The notes under the pieces: model-generated | The model's database searches: none | What the model saw: only the letters and a program-made list of their open reading frames with translations | What the model was told of the DNA's origin: nothing | Position numbers and translations under genes: made by a program | Source: Heracleum sosnowskyi | Lineage: Eukaryota; Streptophyta; Magnoliopsida; Apiales; Apiaceae | NCBI GenBank assembly: GCA_030848705.1 | Contig: CM061240.1 | Span: 121,446,998-121,510,997, forward strand | DNA: 64,000 bases | Reading direction: 5' to 3' | In this document: in pieces, positions 11,010-22,371 of the stretch | How positions within the stretch are numbered: position 1 is the stretch's first letter | Layout of the letters: every line of letters begins with the position of its first letter

Positions 11010-13865
11010 CTACGACGACAAAGAAACCGGAGAGTCGTCGGATCCATTCCCATCTTGGCCATCCCCACCATTGCCTTCACCGTCGTCAACCTCCACGTCC
11101 GAGGCCACGTCTGAGGCCTCGTCCACATCCGTATAATCTTTTTCTTCCAAAGAAAGCCGATTTGCCGCTTCCTATGCACATATAAATCAATTAAAATGAA
11201 ATACTATATTCTAAATGGACACAAATACAAAATAGGAGCTAATTATTACCGCTTCCACACGCGCTTCAGTTTTTTGAAGGACATCATCAATCAAGGTCCC
11301 GATAATATGTACAATCTCACCGCCAATGAGACTATTCCATTGAAGTCTTTGACTTGGATCGGCGGATGGATCAGAGGCTTCGAGGGCGGTGCGTGCAAAG
11401 TTGGCTATCTCTTCATCGGATAGTTGGCGAGCGAATCGATCAGGATTGGCGCGAATCTCCGTGAGCACATTTCTAACAATCGAGATATAAACATTGTCGG
11501 GGAGGACTTCACGGTTTCTTGGAGTGGATGAAGATGAGCCGGCTTCACCTCGGGTGGAATCCCTATAGCGGGTGGCAAGTGTGGGAATAAGATCACTAGC
11601 TCGAAGAGTGGGGAACCCGACAACATAATTCTTTTTAGGTTTTTCACCTTCGGGAACCCCCATTGCTTCCATCCACCAATCCCAAGGCTCATCTCGATCA
11701 CCCGTTTGAGTTATCTCCACCGGCATACGATCAAGAATAGCGGCATATCGTTCCTACACATTTTTCAAGTTTTATTAGAACAAATAAACTTTTTTTACAC
11801 TTATAATAAAGGTGAAAAAAATAAAATTTTTAGATTACCGCAATGCGCATGGCGCCCGGAGTAGTGTATTGAGGGTTATTCGGATCGGAGCCAACTTTCT
11901 TATGGCATTTATCCCACACCTCAAGTCTAGTTGGAGGCTTACGGCTTTTCCTTGTCATTTCCTTACAAATATAAAATAAGCTTATATTAGTATATTAGTT
12001 ATGTTATAAAATGAAATAACCTTGTGTGTGTGTGTATACATATTTAAATATTATTACCCTTCTCACGGTGTTGAATGACCGACCACCGGCACTATGCAAC
12101 CTTTCAACATTTTCGCGGTTTGAAGCTCCAACCTTTGCCCTATGCAAGTGTCCTTCATCCGTCTCCCAATAATTTAAAAGATCCTTCCAAAATGCAAGAG
12201 ACCAATAAGGGGGCCTTAATGACAACTTCGAAACCCCGGTCTCCTCCACTTTTGTCTCCACTCTCTTCTTAAGCTCATTCATAGTCCTTTTTATTGTTTT
12301 CTTTATGTGATCTTCAACAATCCTTCTTGATTGTGAACGGCTTTGTCCCCTTTCATGCTTATAAAAATCCTATAAAATAGAAACAAGTGATAGGGTCAAA
12401 TTCATATTCAAATCAAGTTCATAACTAAATAAAAAAACAAATATAATAAAAATTAACATTGAAAACTTACAAAAAACTGATTAGTCCTTTGCTCCAACCA
12501 TTTTGGATAAGCCGCGTCAATGTCACTAAAAGTGTAATGACCCATCGGCCATTTCTCACGAATCATCCCAAGCAAAGTCTTTTTTGCCGTATTATCTTCG
12601 ATACTATATAGAACAAATTAAATTATTAACACAATATACATATCGAAGGACTTTTTATTAACTATTTTTAATATTTGGTGCAAAATGCTCTTCAAGTGGA
12701 CAACTTTGATTTCAATACTCTTTATGGTTTTAAATTTTAATATTTCATGTATTTAATACAAAAAAGAAACACTATGTATGATCCTTGTACAAAATATAGA
12801 TTTACTATAAATATCATATGCCTACTATAAATATGTATATTCATTATCTTTGCATAATTTAAAAAAGAGACAAATTACGAAACTAGTAGAAACAAAACTA
12901 TTAAACAACTCATTATACTAGGGCAAATAAATGAAAGTAGACTTACTGTCCATCGGAGATATTGATATGTTGTGGTTTAAGTGGTTTTTTTGCTCCGGAA
13001 ATTCCGCTTGAATGTGATCGCGGTCTCCTTAGTCGATACACATGTTCCTCTGCATTTGTTAGGTCCGAATCGCCATCCGAATCCGTTGGCTCATCACGCA
13101 AGGCCAACATGCTCTTTCCCTTTCCCTTGCTCTTTCCCTTTTCGTTTCCCTTGCTCTTGCCCTTTCCCTTATCTTTTTCAACTTCCTTGCCTTTCCCTTT
13201 CCTTGCCATCATCAATATCGCCATTCCGATCAATACGGTAAACAATAGCCAACCAAAGAGCCCCTAAAATTTAAAAAAAAAACACGAAAATAAGTACATA
13301 ACAAGTTAATATCATAAAACCACAACTATCGTTTCTCTATGTCACAAGTTCATGTTTTGTAATCAAATGAATCATAAATATTTCACATTATATAAATCAA
13401 ATCCAAAACATTATATAAAAACAAATAATCAAAGCAAGTAAATCGAATCCTTAAATCCTATCCAATTAAATCGAGCAAAAATACATATTAAACAAAGCAA
13501 AACAAATATCTCAATATCAACATAGACTAATAAAACAAATACATATCAAATGGTAGTATCATTACCGACCGATACGTGCATGCAAAAAAAGACTAATCGA
13601 AATTTTTATGTGTTTCCAACCAAATTATACAAACCGAGAAAGCAAACAACTAATCGAAGCCATAAACAAATAATCGAAACCATAAATTGAATCAAACCAA
13701 GCAAAACTTCATAATCAAACTAATAAACTCAACAAAAAATACACATGCATACAAGCAAAATACATAATCGAAACTAAGAAACTAAATAATCGAAATTGAC
13801 TTTAAACCCAACAAAAAATACAAGAAAATCATACATACATCAATTCATACACACACACACACACG

Positions 13866-13897
<32 letters not shown>

Positions 13898-14014
13898 GGT
13901 TTAAAAACTTACATCAAGTTGAGAAAGTGGGGATGAGGAAGCACGCAATTGATTTGCACGGCTTTGAGTTGAACGAACCGATTTTGCACGAGTTGAACGG
14001 ATGATTTTCGCCAT
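11010..14014 (-). CDS. TnpA-like protein (Transposase_24, Ptta/En/Spm family), 7 exons, 550 aa
   Basis: Exons on the minus strand: 14014-13913, 13263-12947, 12603-12471, 12369-12058, 11961-11839, 11753-11250 and 11171-11010. All introns are GT-AG and the phases agree, giving 1653 nt with no internal stop. Exon 2 is rich in KGKGK repeats, a basic nuclear-type region. Exon 4 has WKDLLNYWET followed by RENVERLH and GGRSF, the signature of the plant Ptta/En/Spm transposase family; exon 5 continues it with EVWDKCHKK. The C-terminus is acidic and ends SLSS. Exon 2 also starts with an odd hydrophobic stretch (LLFTVLIGMAILMM), so translation could begin at ATG 13209 instead. By analogy with Spm TnpA it should bind the subterminal motif, bring the ends together and regulate its own promoter. 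The exon model is my own reading. Confidence 0.82.
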
Positions 14015-14290
14015 GGATTAAGAGAGAAAAGAGAATTGAGAGTTGAGAGTTGTATAAAGAGAATGGGAGCAGTTGTTTTGTTTTAATTATACCCAGACTA
14101 AAATCGACCGACGTAGTGGTCGGTTATGTCATTGGGACTTGTAACACATGCAAAACGACGTCGTTTTGTTAAAGGCGGGGGTTTTAATTTTTCATGAAAA
14201 ATTTTCCCCGAAAAAATTGACGGTCGATTTTACACTAATCGGTCGGTTTTAACGAACCCTAGAAACCCTAATTGTCAGTTTAGTGAACCC
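14015..14290 (-). promoter_or_regulatory. Promoter of the TnpA-like gene with subterminal-type motifs
   Basis: Contains GACCGACGTAGTGGTCGG, AAAACGACGTCGTTTTG and CGGTCGGTTTTAACG. The last two recur in the same order at the 5' end of the whole element (about 18360-18490), so this is a second copy of the 5' terminal region lying inside the element. Confidence 0.75.
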
Positions 14291-14970
14291 TAGAAACCGC
14301 TAAAACCAAATAAACTTTAGTAAAAGATAATTACAATTAATTATATAGCGTAATTTTTCGTGCATAGATCAATTTTCATTGATTCTAAAAATCGGTACGG
14401 TTGGATCATGTCGATCGTGTAATTTAAATTTTATTTTAATTATTTTACAGTTTTAGGTGATATATTCATATATTTATTATAAAAATGTGTTTGTAATCAT
14501 CAAAGTAGGCTAATTTTTTGTGTATAAATATATTTTTCCGTGATGATAACATCCGTACGGTTGGATCATTAAAATAATATTTTAATTTTCTATGTCATGT
14601 TAATCGATGGTTACATTCAACTGAAAGTGCATACCTAATAAACGAGATATGCATTTGAAGAGGTATTGTTCAACATGATATTATGTTTATCATATTTTTA
14701 AATTTTATTTAAATGATATGAGAAAATAATTTTCACAATATCCGTTTATGTTGATATTTTATTATATAATAAATTTTAATTTCAATTTAATTCACAATTA
14801 AATGTACTAATTTTACATTTTTAAATATAATTTAAACCGTAATTCAAGCAATGAGATCTTGTAAAATATTGGTTTTAAACTTACTAGTACAATTATAATA
14901 ATGAAAAGCGAGTGTAATTTTATAATATTTTTTAAAGAAATTTATTTATTTATATATTTAAAATATAGAA
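14291..14970. other. AT-rich spacer between the two CACTA 1 gene units
   Basis: Non-coding. Two copies of GTACGGTTGGATCAT occur near 14395 and 14551. The same word recurs in the array at 42.2-44.0 kb and near 60905. No CACTA terminus is visible. Confidence 0.6.
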
Positions 14971-14974
14971 AAGT

Positions 14975-15245
14975 TGACCGAGATAGTCATAACCGACCGA
15001 GGTCAAAATGCACAATCGGTCGGTTTTCTAGCATTTTGTCATTAGAATGTTATAACCGACCACATCATAACCGACCACATGTTATAACCGACCACTTCAT
15101 AACCGACCACTTAAATATGAAATCGGTCGGTTTTCTGAGAAGTTTATTATGAAATCGGTCGGTTATGTCCCAGATCGGTTGGTTTTCTGGGAAGCCCTAA
15201 TGGTAAAAAACGGTCGGTTCTGTGTATAATCGGTCGGTTTTCTGG
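14975..15245. repeat. Internal copy of the 3' subterminal repeat region in CACTA 1
   Basis: GTTGACCGAG..ACCGACCG.GGTCAAA.TGCACAATCGG followed by clustered CATAACCGACCAC motifs reproduces the order seen at 10455-10640, the true 3' subterminal region. It lies directly downstream of the TNP2 gene. Confidence 0.85.
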
Positions 15246-15378
15246 GAAGCCCTTATAATTGATCATTCACATTTAATCCTTCTTATTTCCAATAAAACCA
15301 ATAATAATTAATCCTTCATATTGTCAATACAACTAATAACAATTGATCATTCATTATAAGTTCAAATTACAAACAATA

Positions 15379-18065
15379 TTATTCAATATCGTCAAAACCA
15401 TCATCGTCTTCATCATCATTATCATCACATCCTCTTTCTTCTTCCTCTTCTTCATCTTCCTCCTCTTCATCCTCGTTTTCTTCTTCTTCTTCTTCTTCTT
15501 CTTCTTCTTCTTCTTCTTCTTCTTCATGCCGAATGAATGGACCATATTGTGCGAAATCAACAAAGAGTGAAAAGCTCCCGACATTAGATCTATCTTCTTG
15601 AAAGGCATCCTCAATATCGTTTTGCACAATGATAGTTTCATCAATTGGACGACTTTTAGACTTGACCACCGTATATATATTGCTTCGTGGATTCAATACA
15701 CTTGGAGCATAATATACTTGAGAGGCTTGACTAGCTAAAATAAAGATCTCATTAGACCTCAATCTTGAAGTTATATCAATCGTCACCACTCGATTCTTAT
15801 CCATCCTAACACTGTCACCGATATTGTCAAACCATATACACTTGAACATATATACATGATTGTATCCATCATAAGTAAGTCTCATAATAACCAAGTTTGA
15901 GGAAAAATTGTTTCCAACAAGCACAAAGCTCTAATAACCGATTTTGCCATTAGATCCAAATCGGTTCTTGTCACAATAGATGAACACAAATCTTGAAAAA
16001 AATTTGAAATTGTCGTCAAGGCATCCACAATAGGCGTTGGTAGAAGCTCACGAATTGCAAGAGGCAACAATTTTTGAAGAAATATATGACAATCATGCGA
16101 TTTGAATCCAAAAAATTTACACTCATCAACATTGCAACAACGAGATATATTGGAAGAATAACCGTCTGGAAGTTTCAATGAGCAAATCCAATGACACAAA
16201 AGTTTAAGTTGTTTTTTATTTAAGGAATACGGTGCTTTTGGCATTTTTCCATTTTCATCGATCCACAAATGACGCAACACATCAAAGTGTTTGCAATCCG
16301 ACCTTGCTTTCTTGTGATCCTTTGATTTTGCCGCATTTACAATAGTAAAAAATATGTTTTCAAACACATTTTTTTCGGTATGCATGATATCAATTGAATA
16401 TCGTAAAGTATGCGATGACCAATAAGGGAGTTCATAAAAAATTGGAACATGAGTCCAATGATGCTCTTCCCCATAACCAGCACTCCTTAACTTGGAATTA
16501 GTCTTTCCGGGTGGTGGAAAAATGATACCGTTAAGCAACCCCTTTACATCCTCCCCGGACAAACGACCACAAAACAATCTTCTTTCCTCATTATCAAACA
16601 AATTACTTTTTTCGCGCAATGGATCATTTGGTTCAAGAAATATTCGGTTCGTACCATAAAAACTACATTTTCCGGAATGTTTTAATTGAAACCCTTGCAC
16701 ACTTCCACCACACACTTGACATCCCATTTTTCCTTTACCCGACCACCCACTTATCATACTCATAGCGGGAAAGTCACTAATAGTCCACATAAGAGCCGCT
16801 CGCATTGTAAAATTTTGCTTTAAAGATTGGTCATATGTTTCCACTCCGGTATTCCACAATATCTTTAATTCATCAATGAGGGGCCTTAGACAAACATTAA
16901 TATCTTTGCCGATGCTATTCGGACCCGGAACTATATCGGTCATAAACATATAAGGCCTTTTCATACACATTGATGGTGGAAGATTATAGACAACAACCAC
17001 CACGGGCCATACACTATATGTTTTCTTTCCGGTAGGGTCAAATGGGTTGAAACCATCGGTTGCAAGGCCAAGCCTTATATTACGAACCTCATTAGCAAAT
17101 GATGGATAACGAAGGTCAAATTTTTTCCATTCATCTCCGTCCGCGGGATGACTAAGCTCTCCCTCTTTCACATCTCGATTCTTGTAAAATCTCATATGAT
17201 TGGATGTATGCGCCGACATGTACAAGCGTTGTAGTCGAGGAATCAAAGGAAAATGTCTTAAGATTTTTTTTGGTATTTTTTTACCATTTTTCCTCGAAAC
17301 ATCCCGATAACGATCTTTACCACATATATCACATACAATTTTATCTTTGTCATCTCCATAAAATAACATGCAATCATTCTCGCACATATCAATTTTTTCA
17401 TATTCAACCCTCAAACCCTTCATAATCTTTTTCATTTCATAATTGGTTTCGGGCAATGTGTGTTTCTTTGGTAACACATCCGCAAGAAGTTCAAGCAAAC
17501 TATCAAAAGCTTTATTACTACAATTTGAATAGTTTTTGAATTCTAATAATTTTGCGGTCAAGCTTAATCTTGTATAATTTATATTGCCCGGATAAATAGG
17601 GACTCCATTTTCAACAATTAACTCATAGAATTTTTTAGCACTATCATTTGGGGCTTCTTCTACATTACTAGTTCCCGTATCCGTGGTGTCATAATATTCA
17701 TAATTTGCACCGGCAAAATCATGTAACATAGCATTAAAATCAACCGGTTCTTCCACCCTTGGAGGTTCCCGATGATGTGATTTTCGACTCTCATTTCTTT
17801 GCACAACTTCTTCACCATGCGATGTCCACACCGTATAACCTTCAAGCATCCCTTTAGATAACAAATGAAATCTAATTTCATCAATGTCTAACCAATTCAA
17901 ATTCTTACAATTCTTACAAGGACACTTCATTTTACCATCCTCCTCCACTTTTTTCTCCTTTGCAAAATTTAAAAAAACCTCTACACCATTCCTATATTCG
18001 GGAGTTAAAGAAATTTTATCGCTTTGTATTTGATTACCTATCCAACTTCTATCCATATTTGCCAT
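15379..18065 (-). pseudogene. TNP2/TnpD-type CACTA transposase, internally deleted
   Basis: The first open stretch (18065-15882, 727 residues) starts MANMDRSW. It has an N-terminal transposase-associated region with CPCKNC near residues 48-53 and the Transposase_21 (TNP2) core. The core shows CDICGKDR, LATDGFNPF (Asp near 335), MTDIVPGP, MGCQVCG and DIMHTEKNVFENI (Glu near 561), and it ends LETIFPQTW. The DUF4218 region that normally follows is missing. Reading resumes in another frame at 15924-15379 with a DUF4216-like region (VYMFKCIWFD, FILASQASQVYY) and an acidic tail containing a run of glutamates. So several hundred residues are lost and the frame is shifted at the junction near 15900. 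The known role is the catalytic subunit of CACTA transposition. Confidence 0.88.
15476..15525. repeat. (TTC)n microsatellite
   Basis: About 16 TTC units, encoding on the minus strand the polyglutamate run of the transposase tail. Confidence 0.9.
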
Positions 18066-18340
18066 CTACATCAATTAATATATGTAAACAAATGGTTTAA
18101 CATTCGCATTCAATTATAAAAATACATACATATATACATTGCATTATAAAAAAAATAAATGTAATCATAATTAAATACAAAATACATAAAGGAAAACTTA
18201 CATTATATGATTTGTATCACTTCCTCTCTTTGTTTTCTTCAATTATCTTCTTCTTTTTTTATCCTCACTTTTTTTTCTATGTCATGTGTTCATTTGAAGA
18301 AATGAGTGTTTTAAGCCAAAAATGAAATAAAGCAGCAGGA
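18066..18340. promoter_or_regulatory. 5' leader/promoter of the TNP2 gene
   Basis: AT-rich non-coding sequence between the transposase ATG and the 5' subterminal repeats, presumably the leader and core promoter. No clear TATA choice can be made. Confidence 0.45.
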
Positions 18341-18547
18341 CATAACCGACCGATGACGGTCGGTTATGACTGTAACATAAAACGACGTCATTTTGGCATA
18401 TTGCAGTACACAATAATTCAAATTTTAATATTTTTAATTCATTTTCCGGTCAGTAGTATAACCGACCGATGCTATTGGTCGGTTTTAACGCCCTAATTTG
18501 TGTCGGTCGGTTTTAGATGGTCGGTTTTGCCCTGTTTCCTTGTAGTG
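18341..18547. repeat. Subterminal repeats and 5' terminus of CACTA 1
   Basis: Five or more ACCGACC/GGTCGGT motifs plus AAAACGACGTCATTTTG, ending in the CACTA terminus. This is the 5' side because both genes read away from it. Confidence 0.85.
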
Positions 18548-18550
18548 TGG

Positions 18551-19294
18551 TAGCACGTTTTATTATAAATATTATTATTTATTATTTTACAGAATATAAA
18601 TATATGATTTGATTATCACATAAAATAATATGGTATATACATTTAAAACATTTAACACTTAAAGTTTTTAAAAAATGATTTAAAATTTGCTTATGCAATA
18701 GAAACATTTTGGATAATTTTGATTTTATTGTAGAATTATTTTAAAATATTTCATAATTTTCTATGATTTTTGAAAGTAAAAAATTGTATAATTTCATTTT
18801 TATTTACTAAACTGAAATATATAATTATATTTAAAAATAATATGATAAAAACATGTATTACGAGTGTATTTTTATTATAAGAATAGAAGAGGGTCTGCTA
18901 TAAAGTGATACCGTACCTTTTTACACACGAATATATGAGTTCATATATTGTTTGGTAGTTTAAAAATTAAGTTTCTTAAAAATAATTAAATAATAAATAT
19001 TTTTACAAGAACTAATATGATTATTACCTTAAAAAATTACTGATCAGAAACATAGCCTTTTGGTCGGATTTATCCATATCCATATTCATGTAAATTTGTA
19101 GGGAGTAATACTAGAGCACTTTTGGGAATTCTTTCGTTCATATTGCTTCACTAAATCTTGACAAACCAAAATATTCTGCATAATACATCTATTATCCACA
19201 AAAGCACCTTTGTTCTGAGAAATGATCTTTGGTAGCACTAACCTTAATGTCGAACATATCAGCTTTGTAATTGTCTTGTAAATGATATTACAAC
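18551..19294. other. AT-rich spacer, nothing recognised
   Basis: No gene, RNA or repeat boundary could be supported here. Confidence 0.5.
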
Positions 19295-19448
19295 ACTACT
19301 AGAAAAAGTGTAATAGATATCAGCTATAAATTAATGTTTATGAATTTTTTAACCGATTTTGTGGGTGTAGAGAAAAGTCATCACCTTTCACAATCGGTTT
19401 TTAGGCGATGTCTAAAAGCATTTAAAACATCGGTTTTTTTATAAATAA
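19295..19448 (+). mobile_element. Truncated CACTA-type terminus
   Basis: CACTACTAGAAAAAG is a CACTA-style end. The following repeated ATCGGTTTTT words (19359-19440) look like a subterminal motif. No partner end was found; the sequence is cut by the LTR element starting near 19450. Confidence 0.55.
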
Positions 19449-19449
19449 C

Positions 19450-20790
19450 TGTAACAGCCCGACTTTTCGGACTATTATTCTAAATACAAAACTTAAATAA
19501 AGAAATTGAAAAACAAGATCTGATTGTGTTTTGTGATTTTAAGAACAGTTCAGAGCTTAATCTGGAAAACCAATATGAAATAGAAGTTGTAGGAAATTGA
19601 AAGAGATTTCTGAAAAGTCCAGAATCAACGAATTCCGACTTACGATGAATTAACTACGAATTTTACAATACTGTTGAATTGTATGTATAAAAACCCTACG
19701 AATTTTGACAATAAAAACGAAGAAAGAGAATATGATGTTTATATAAAGACTCGGAACCCTAAATCCAAACCGACTACTTACCCGTGTTCAAATCTGATCC
19801 AAACTTTAGACCCATTAGTCTAATTTAATTTTAAATCATATTCTTTTTCAGAATTTAATCCTTTATTTCTATTATTCTTTTATTATTATTAATCTAAAAA
19901 TTACGGGATATTACAAACTACCCTCCTTAAAAAGAATTTGGTCCCCAAATTCACAACAATCCTATACTCCAAAAACTCGTGACACATATATTCCAAAAGT
20001 CAAGTTCTAAACGACTCTAAAGGATCGCATCCTAGGGAATGTATTAGTCACATACCTAACACACTCTGAAAGACAACTTGTTTCTGATACCATCTCTAAC
20101 AGCCCGACTTTTCGGACTATTATTCTAAATACAAAACTTAAATAGAGTACTATACAATGACAATTACAGACGGAAGCGTGACACAAATTCTATTACAAAA
20201 ATATCTAGTACAAAAGACAAACTACTACGAACCTAAACTCATCGAACTCCAATGCTATCAAACTCGATCTTAACTCGAACCTGAAAATTGTAAGGAATGA
20301 GCCATACAACCCTGCAAGAAAGCAATCGATCCAACTAGTCGGGCAAATAACAATTATACACATATGACAATACAATATTCGATACGATACATAACTTCGA
20401 TACACATATACTTATACTTATACTTATTCTTATTCTTATTCGATACGATACGACACCACATTACAACAATAACCTGAAACCCACATCTCATGCCACGACC
20501 ACTACAACCCGGTGATAACGGTCCTAAATTTTCAGAAAAATGTCATTACAACCCGGTGACTCGGTCCTTATTCTTATTCGATATTTTCACAAACCATGGC
20601 ACAAATCAGAATCCCAAAATTATTGTCTACACATAACACATATACAATAATACAGATCACTTCAAAATATATCATCACTAAGCCCAAGTTTATATAATCA
20701 AAACACACACACAACACATAGTTTTGAAAACACTAGAAAAAACAATCGGAAACTTACCTCGACTCAACCTAGATCATATATTCAATTCTG
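19450..20790 (-). mobile_element. Minus-strand LTR element reduced to LTRs, PBS and PPT (TRIM-like)
   Basis: On the minus strand TGGTATCAGA, complementary to the 3' end of initiator tRNA-Met, lies at about 20082-20091 just after an LTR end (...AGTCGGGCTGTTA). About 170 bp later comes a purine tract AAGGAGGGTAG, then TGTAATATCCCG...GGGCTGTTACA as the 3' LTR (19915-19450). No coding sequence separates PBS and PPT. The two LTR ends share about 48 bp (AACAGCCCGACTTTTCGG onward on the plus strand) and then diverge, so the 5' LTR is rearranged or truncated. Its outer limit is uncertain. Confidence 0.65.
20082..20091 (-). other. Primer-binding site, initiator tRNA-Met type
   Basis: TGGTATCAGA on the minus strand, the standard plant retroelement primer-binding site. 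Confidence 0.75.
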
Positions 20791-20799
20791 ATAAGTTCT

Positions 20800-22371
20800 G
20801 TATTTAGCATTTTTGATCTTCTGAACGATGTTTTCTTGGAAAACTCAAAGGTATTATGAATTTCTCTTGACTCGGGATGGTGATGTAATGCTTGTGAATA
20901 ATGATAATGAGCCTCTTACCCACCAAGACGCTATGAAAATTCCAAGATCTAAAAGTTGGCATGAGGCCATGAAATCTAAGATGGATTCCATGTATGAAAA
21001 ACCAAGTATGGACTTTGGTTGATCCACCTAAAGGGGTAAAACCTATAAGGTGCGAATGCGTTTTCAAGAAGAAAACTGACATGGATAGTAATGTACAGGC
21101 CTATAAGGCACGACTGGTGGCAAAAGGTTTCAAGTAAATTCATGGTATTGACTATGATGAAACTTTCTCACCAGTGGCAATGGTCAAGTCCATCAAGATT
21201 TTGCTTGCTTACTATGACTACGAAATCTGGCAAATGGATGTCAAGACTACTTTCTTAAATGAGAGCGTAGAAGAGGTTGTGTACATGACACAACCTAAAG
21301 GTTTTGTAGATCCAAGTTCTGCTAGAATGGTTTATAAGATAATTCGATCCATTTATGGATTAAAGTAAGCCTCGAGGAGATGGAATATACGTTTTGATGA
21401 AACAGTCAAATAGTTTGGCTCTATTCAAAATGAAGATGAACCGTGTGTTTACAAGAAGGTTAGTGGGAGCCATGTGGCATTCCTAGTATCATATGTAGAT
21501 GATATATTACAAATAAGGAATGACATTCTTCCTCAACAGACTATTAAGACTTGGTAGAGAAATAGTTTCTTGATGAAAGACTTAGGACATGTGTCCTATA
21601 TCTTAGGGATCATGATCTATAGAGATAGATCACGAATATTTTTTCGGCTTAAGTTAGAGTACATACATTGACAATGTATTACACCAATTAGGGATGCAAA
21701 GAGGCTAAAAAGGAAATGTTCCCATGTCTATGAGATAGTGATCTCAAAATAAATGGTCTAAAATCATTGGATGATATGGACCACATTAGTATAGTTCTAT
21801 ATGCTTCGGAAATTGGTTTCATAATGTATGTGATGATAGGTACTCGTCATGATGTCTCATATGCTTTAAGCATGACGAGCAGGTACCAGTCTAATCCAAG
21901 TGATGGTCACTTGATTGGAATCAAGAATATTCTTAAGTGCCTGAAGAGGACTAAAGACTCATTCTTGGTATATGGAGGAGATGGGAAGCTGGATGTAAAA
22001 TGTTACACGGATGTTAGTTTCCAGACAGACGGGATGGTTTTGTGTCTTAGTCTGGATTTGTGTTTTGTCTAAATAGATGTGTTGTAAGCTAGAATAGTTC
22101 ATAGCAAGAACCGTAATTGATTCTACAACTGACGCTTAGTATATTGATACTAGTGAAGTAGCCAAAGAGGAAGTTTTAGGAATTTACTAAGGCGATATCA
22201 CCTTATTAATGAGATTAATGATCAAGGAGATATACTTATATGTAAAGTGCATACTATTGATAATATTGCAGAACCACTGACTAAGGCTTTGTCGCAACAG
22301 AAGCATGTAAGTCACACTAGTTCCAAATGTATTGGATACATGGGATATTGGCTCTAGTGCAAGTGGGAGAT
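20800..22371 (+). pseudogene. Copia reverse transcriptase/RNase H fragment
   Basis: Readable in pieces: an RT N-terminus (SWHEAMKSKMDSM), then after frame breaks YKARLVAKGFK-like and QMDVKTTFLNES (21174-21368) ending SIYGLK. A YVDD site lies near 21495, then MKDLG and ILGI words. RNase H-connection motifs (SYALSMTSRYQ) lie in 21767-22072, and DNIAEPLTKAL near 22260. At least four frameshifts or stops occur. It differs from the copia element at 1-5398 and represents a second lineage. gag, protease and integrase are absent. Confidence 0.88.

Larger units (their letters stand above)
10181..18547 (-). mobile_element. CACTA (En/Spm) transposon 1, complete, 8367 bp
   Basis: Left end CACTACAAGGGAACAGG and right end CCTGTTTCCTTGTAGTG form the CACTA inverted terminus. 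They are flanked by the 3-bp duplication TGG (10178-10180, 18548-18550). Subterminal regions are crowded with ACCGACC / GGTCGGT in both orientations, as expected for TnpA binding sites. Two genes on the minus strand encode a TnpA-like protein (11010-14014) and a TNP2-type transposase (15379-18065). Unusually, subterminal-type sequence also occurs between the genes. The internally deleted TNP2 gene suggests it cannot transpose unaided. Confidence 0.96.

Noticed and set aside
12962..13267. Plus-strand frames opposite exon 2 of the TnpA-like gene
   Set aside because: Shadows of the Lys/Gly-rich coding on the minus strand.
15343..15644. Poly-Phe and poly-Lys frames around 15.5 kb
   Set aside because: Other-frame readings of the (TTC)n run in the transposase tail.
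18551..19290. Autonomous gene downstream of CACTA 1
   Set aside because: No frame, splice pattern or motif above background.
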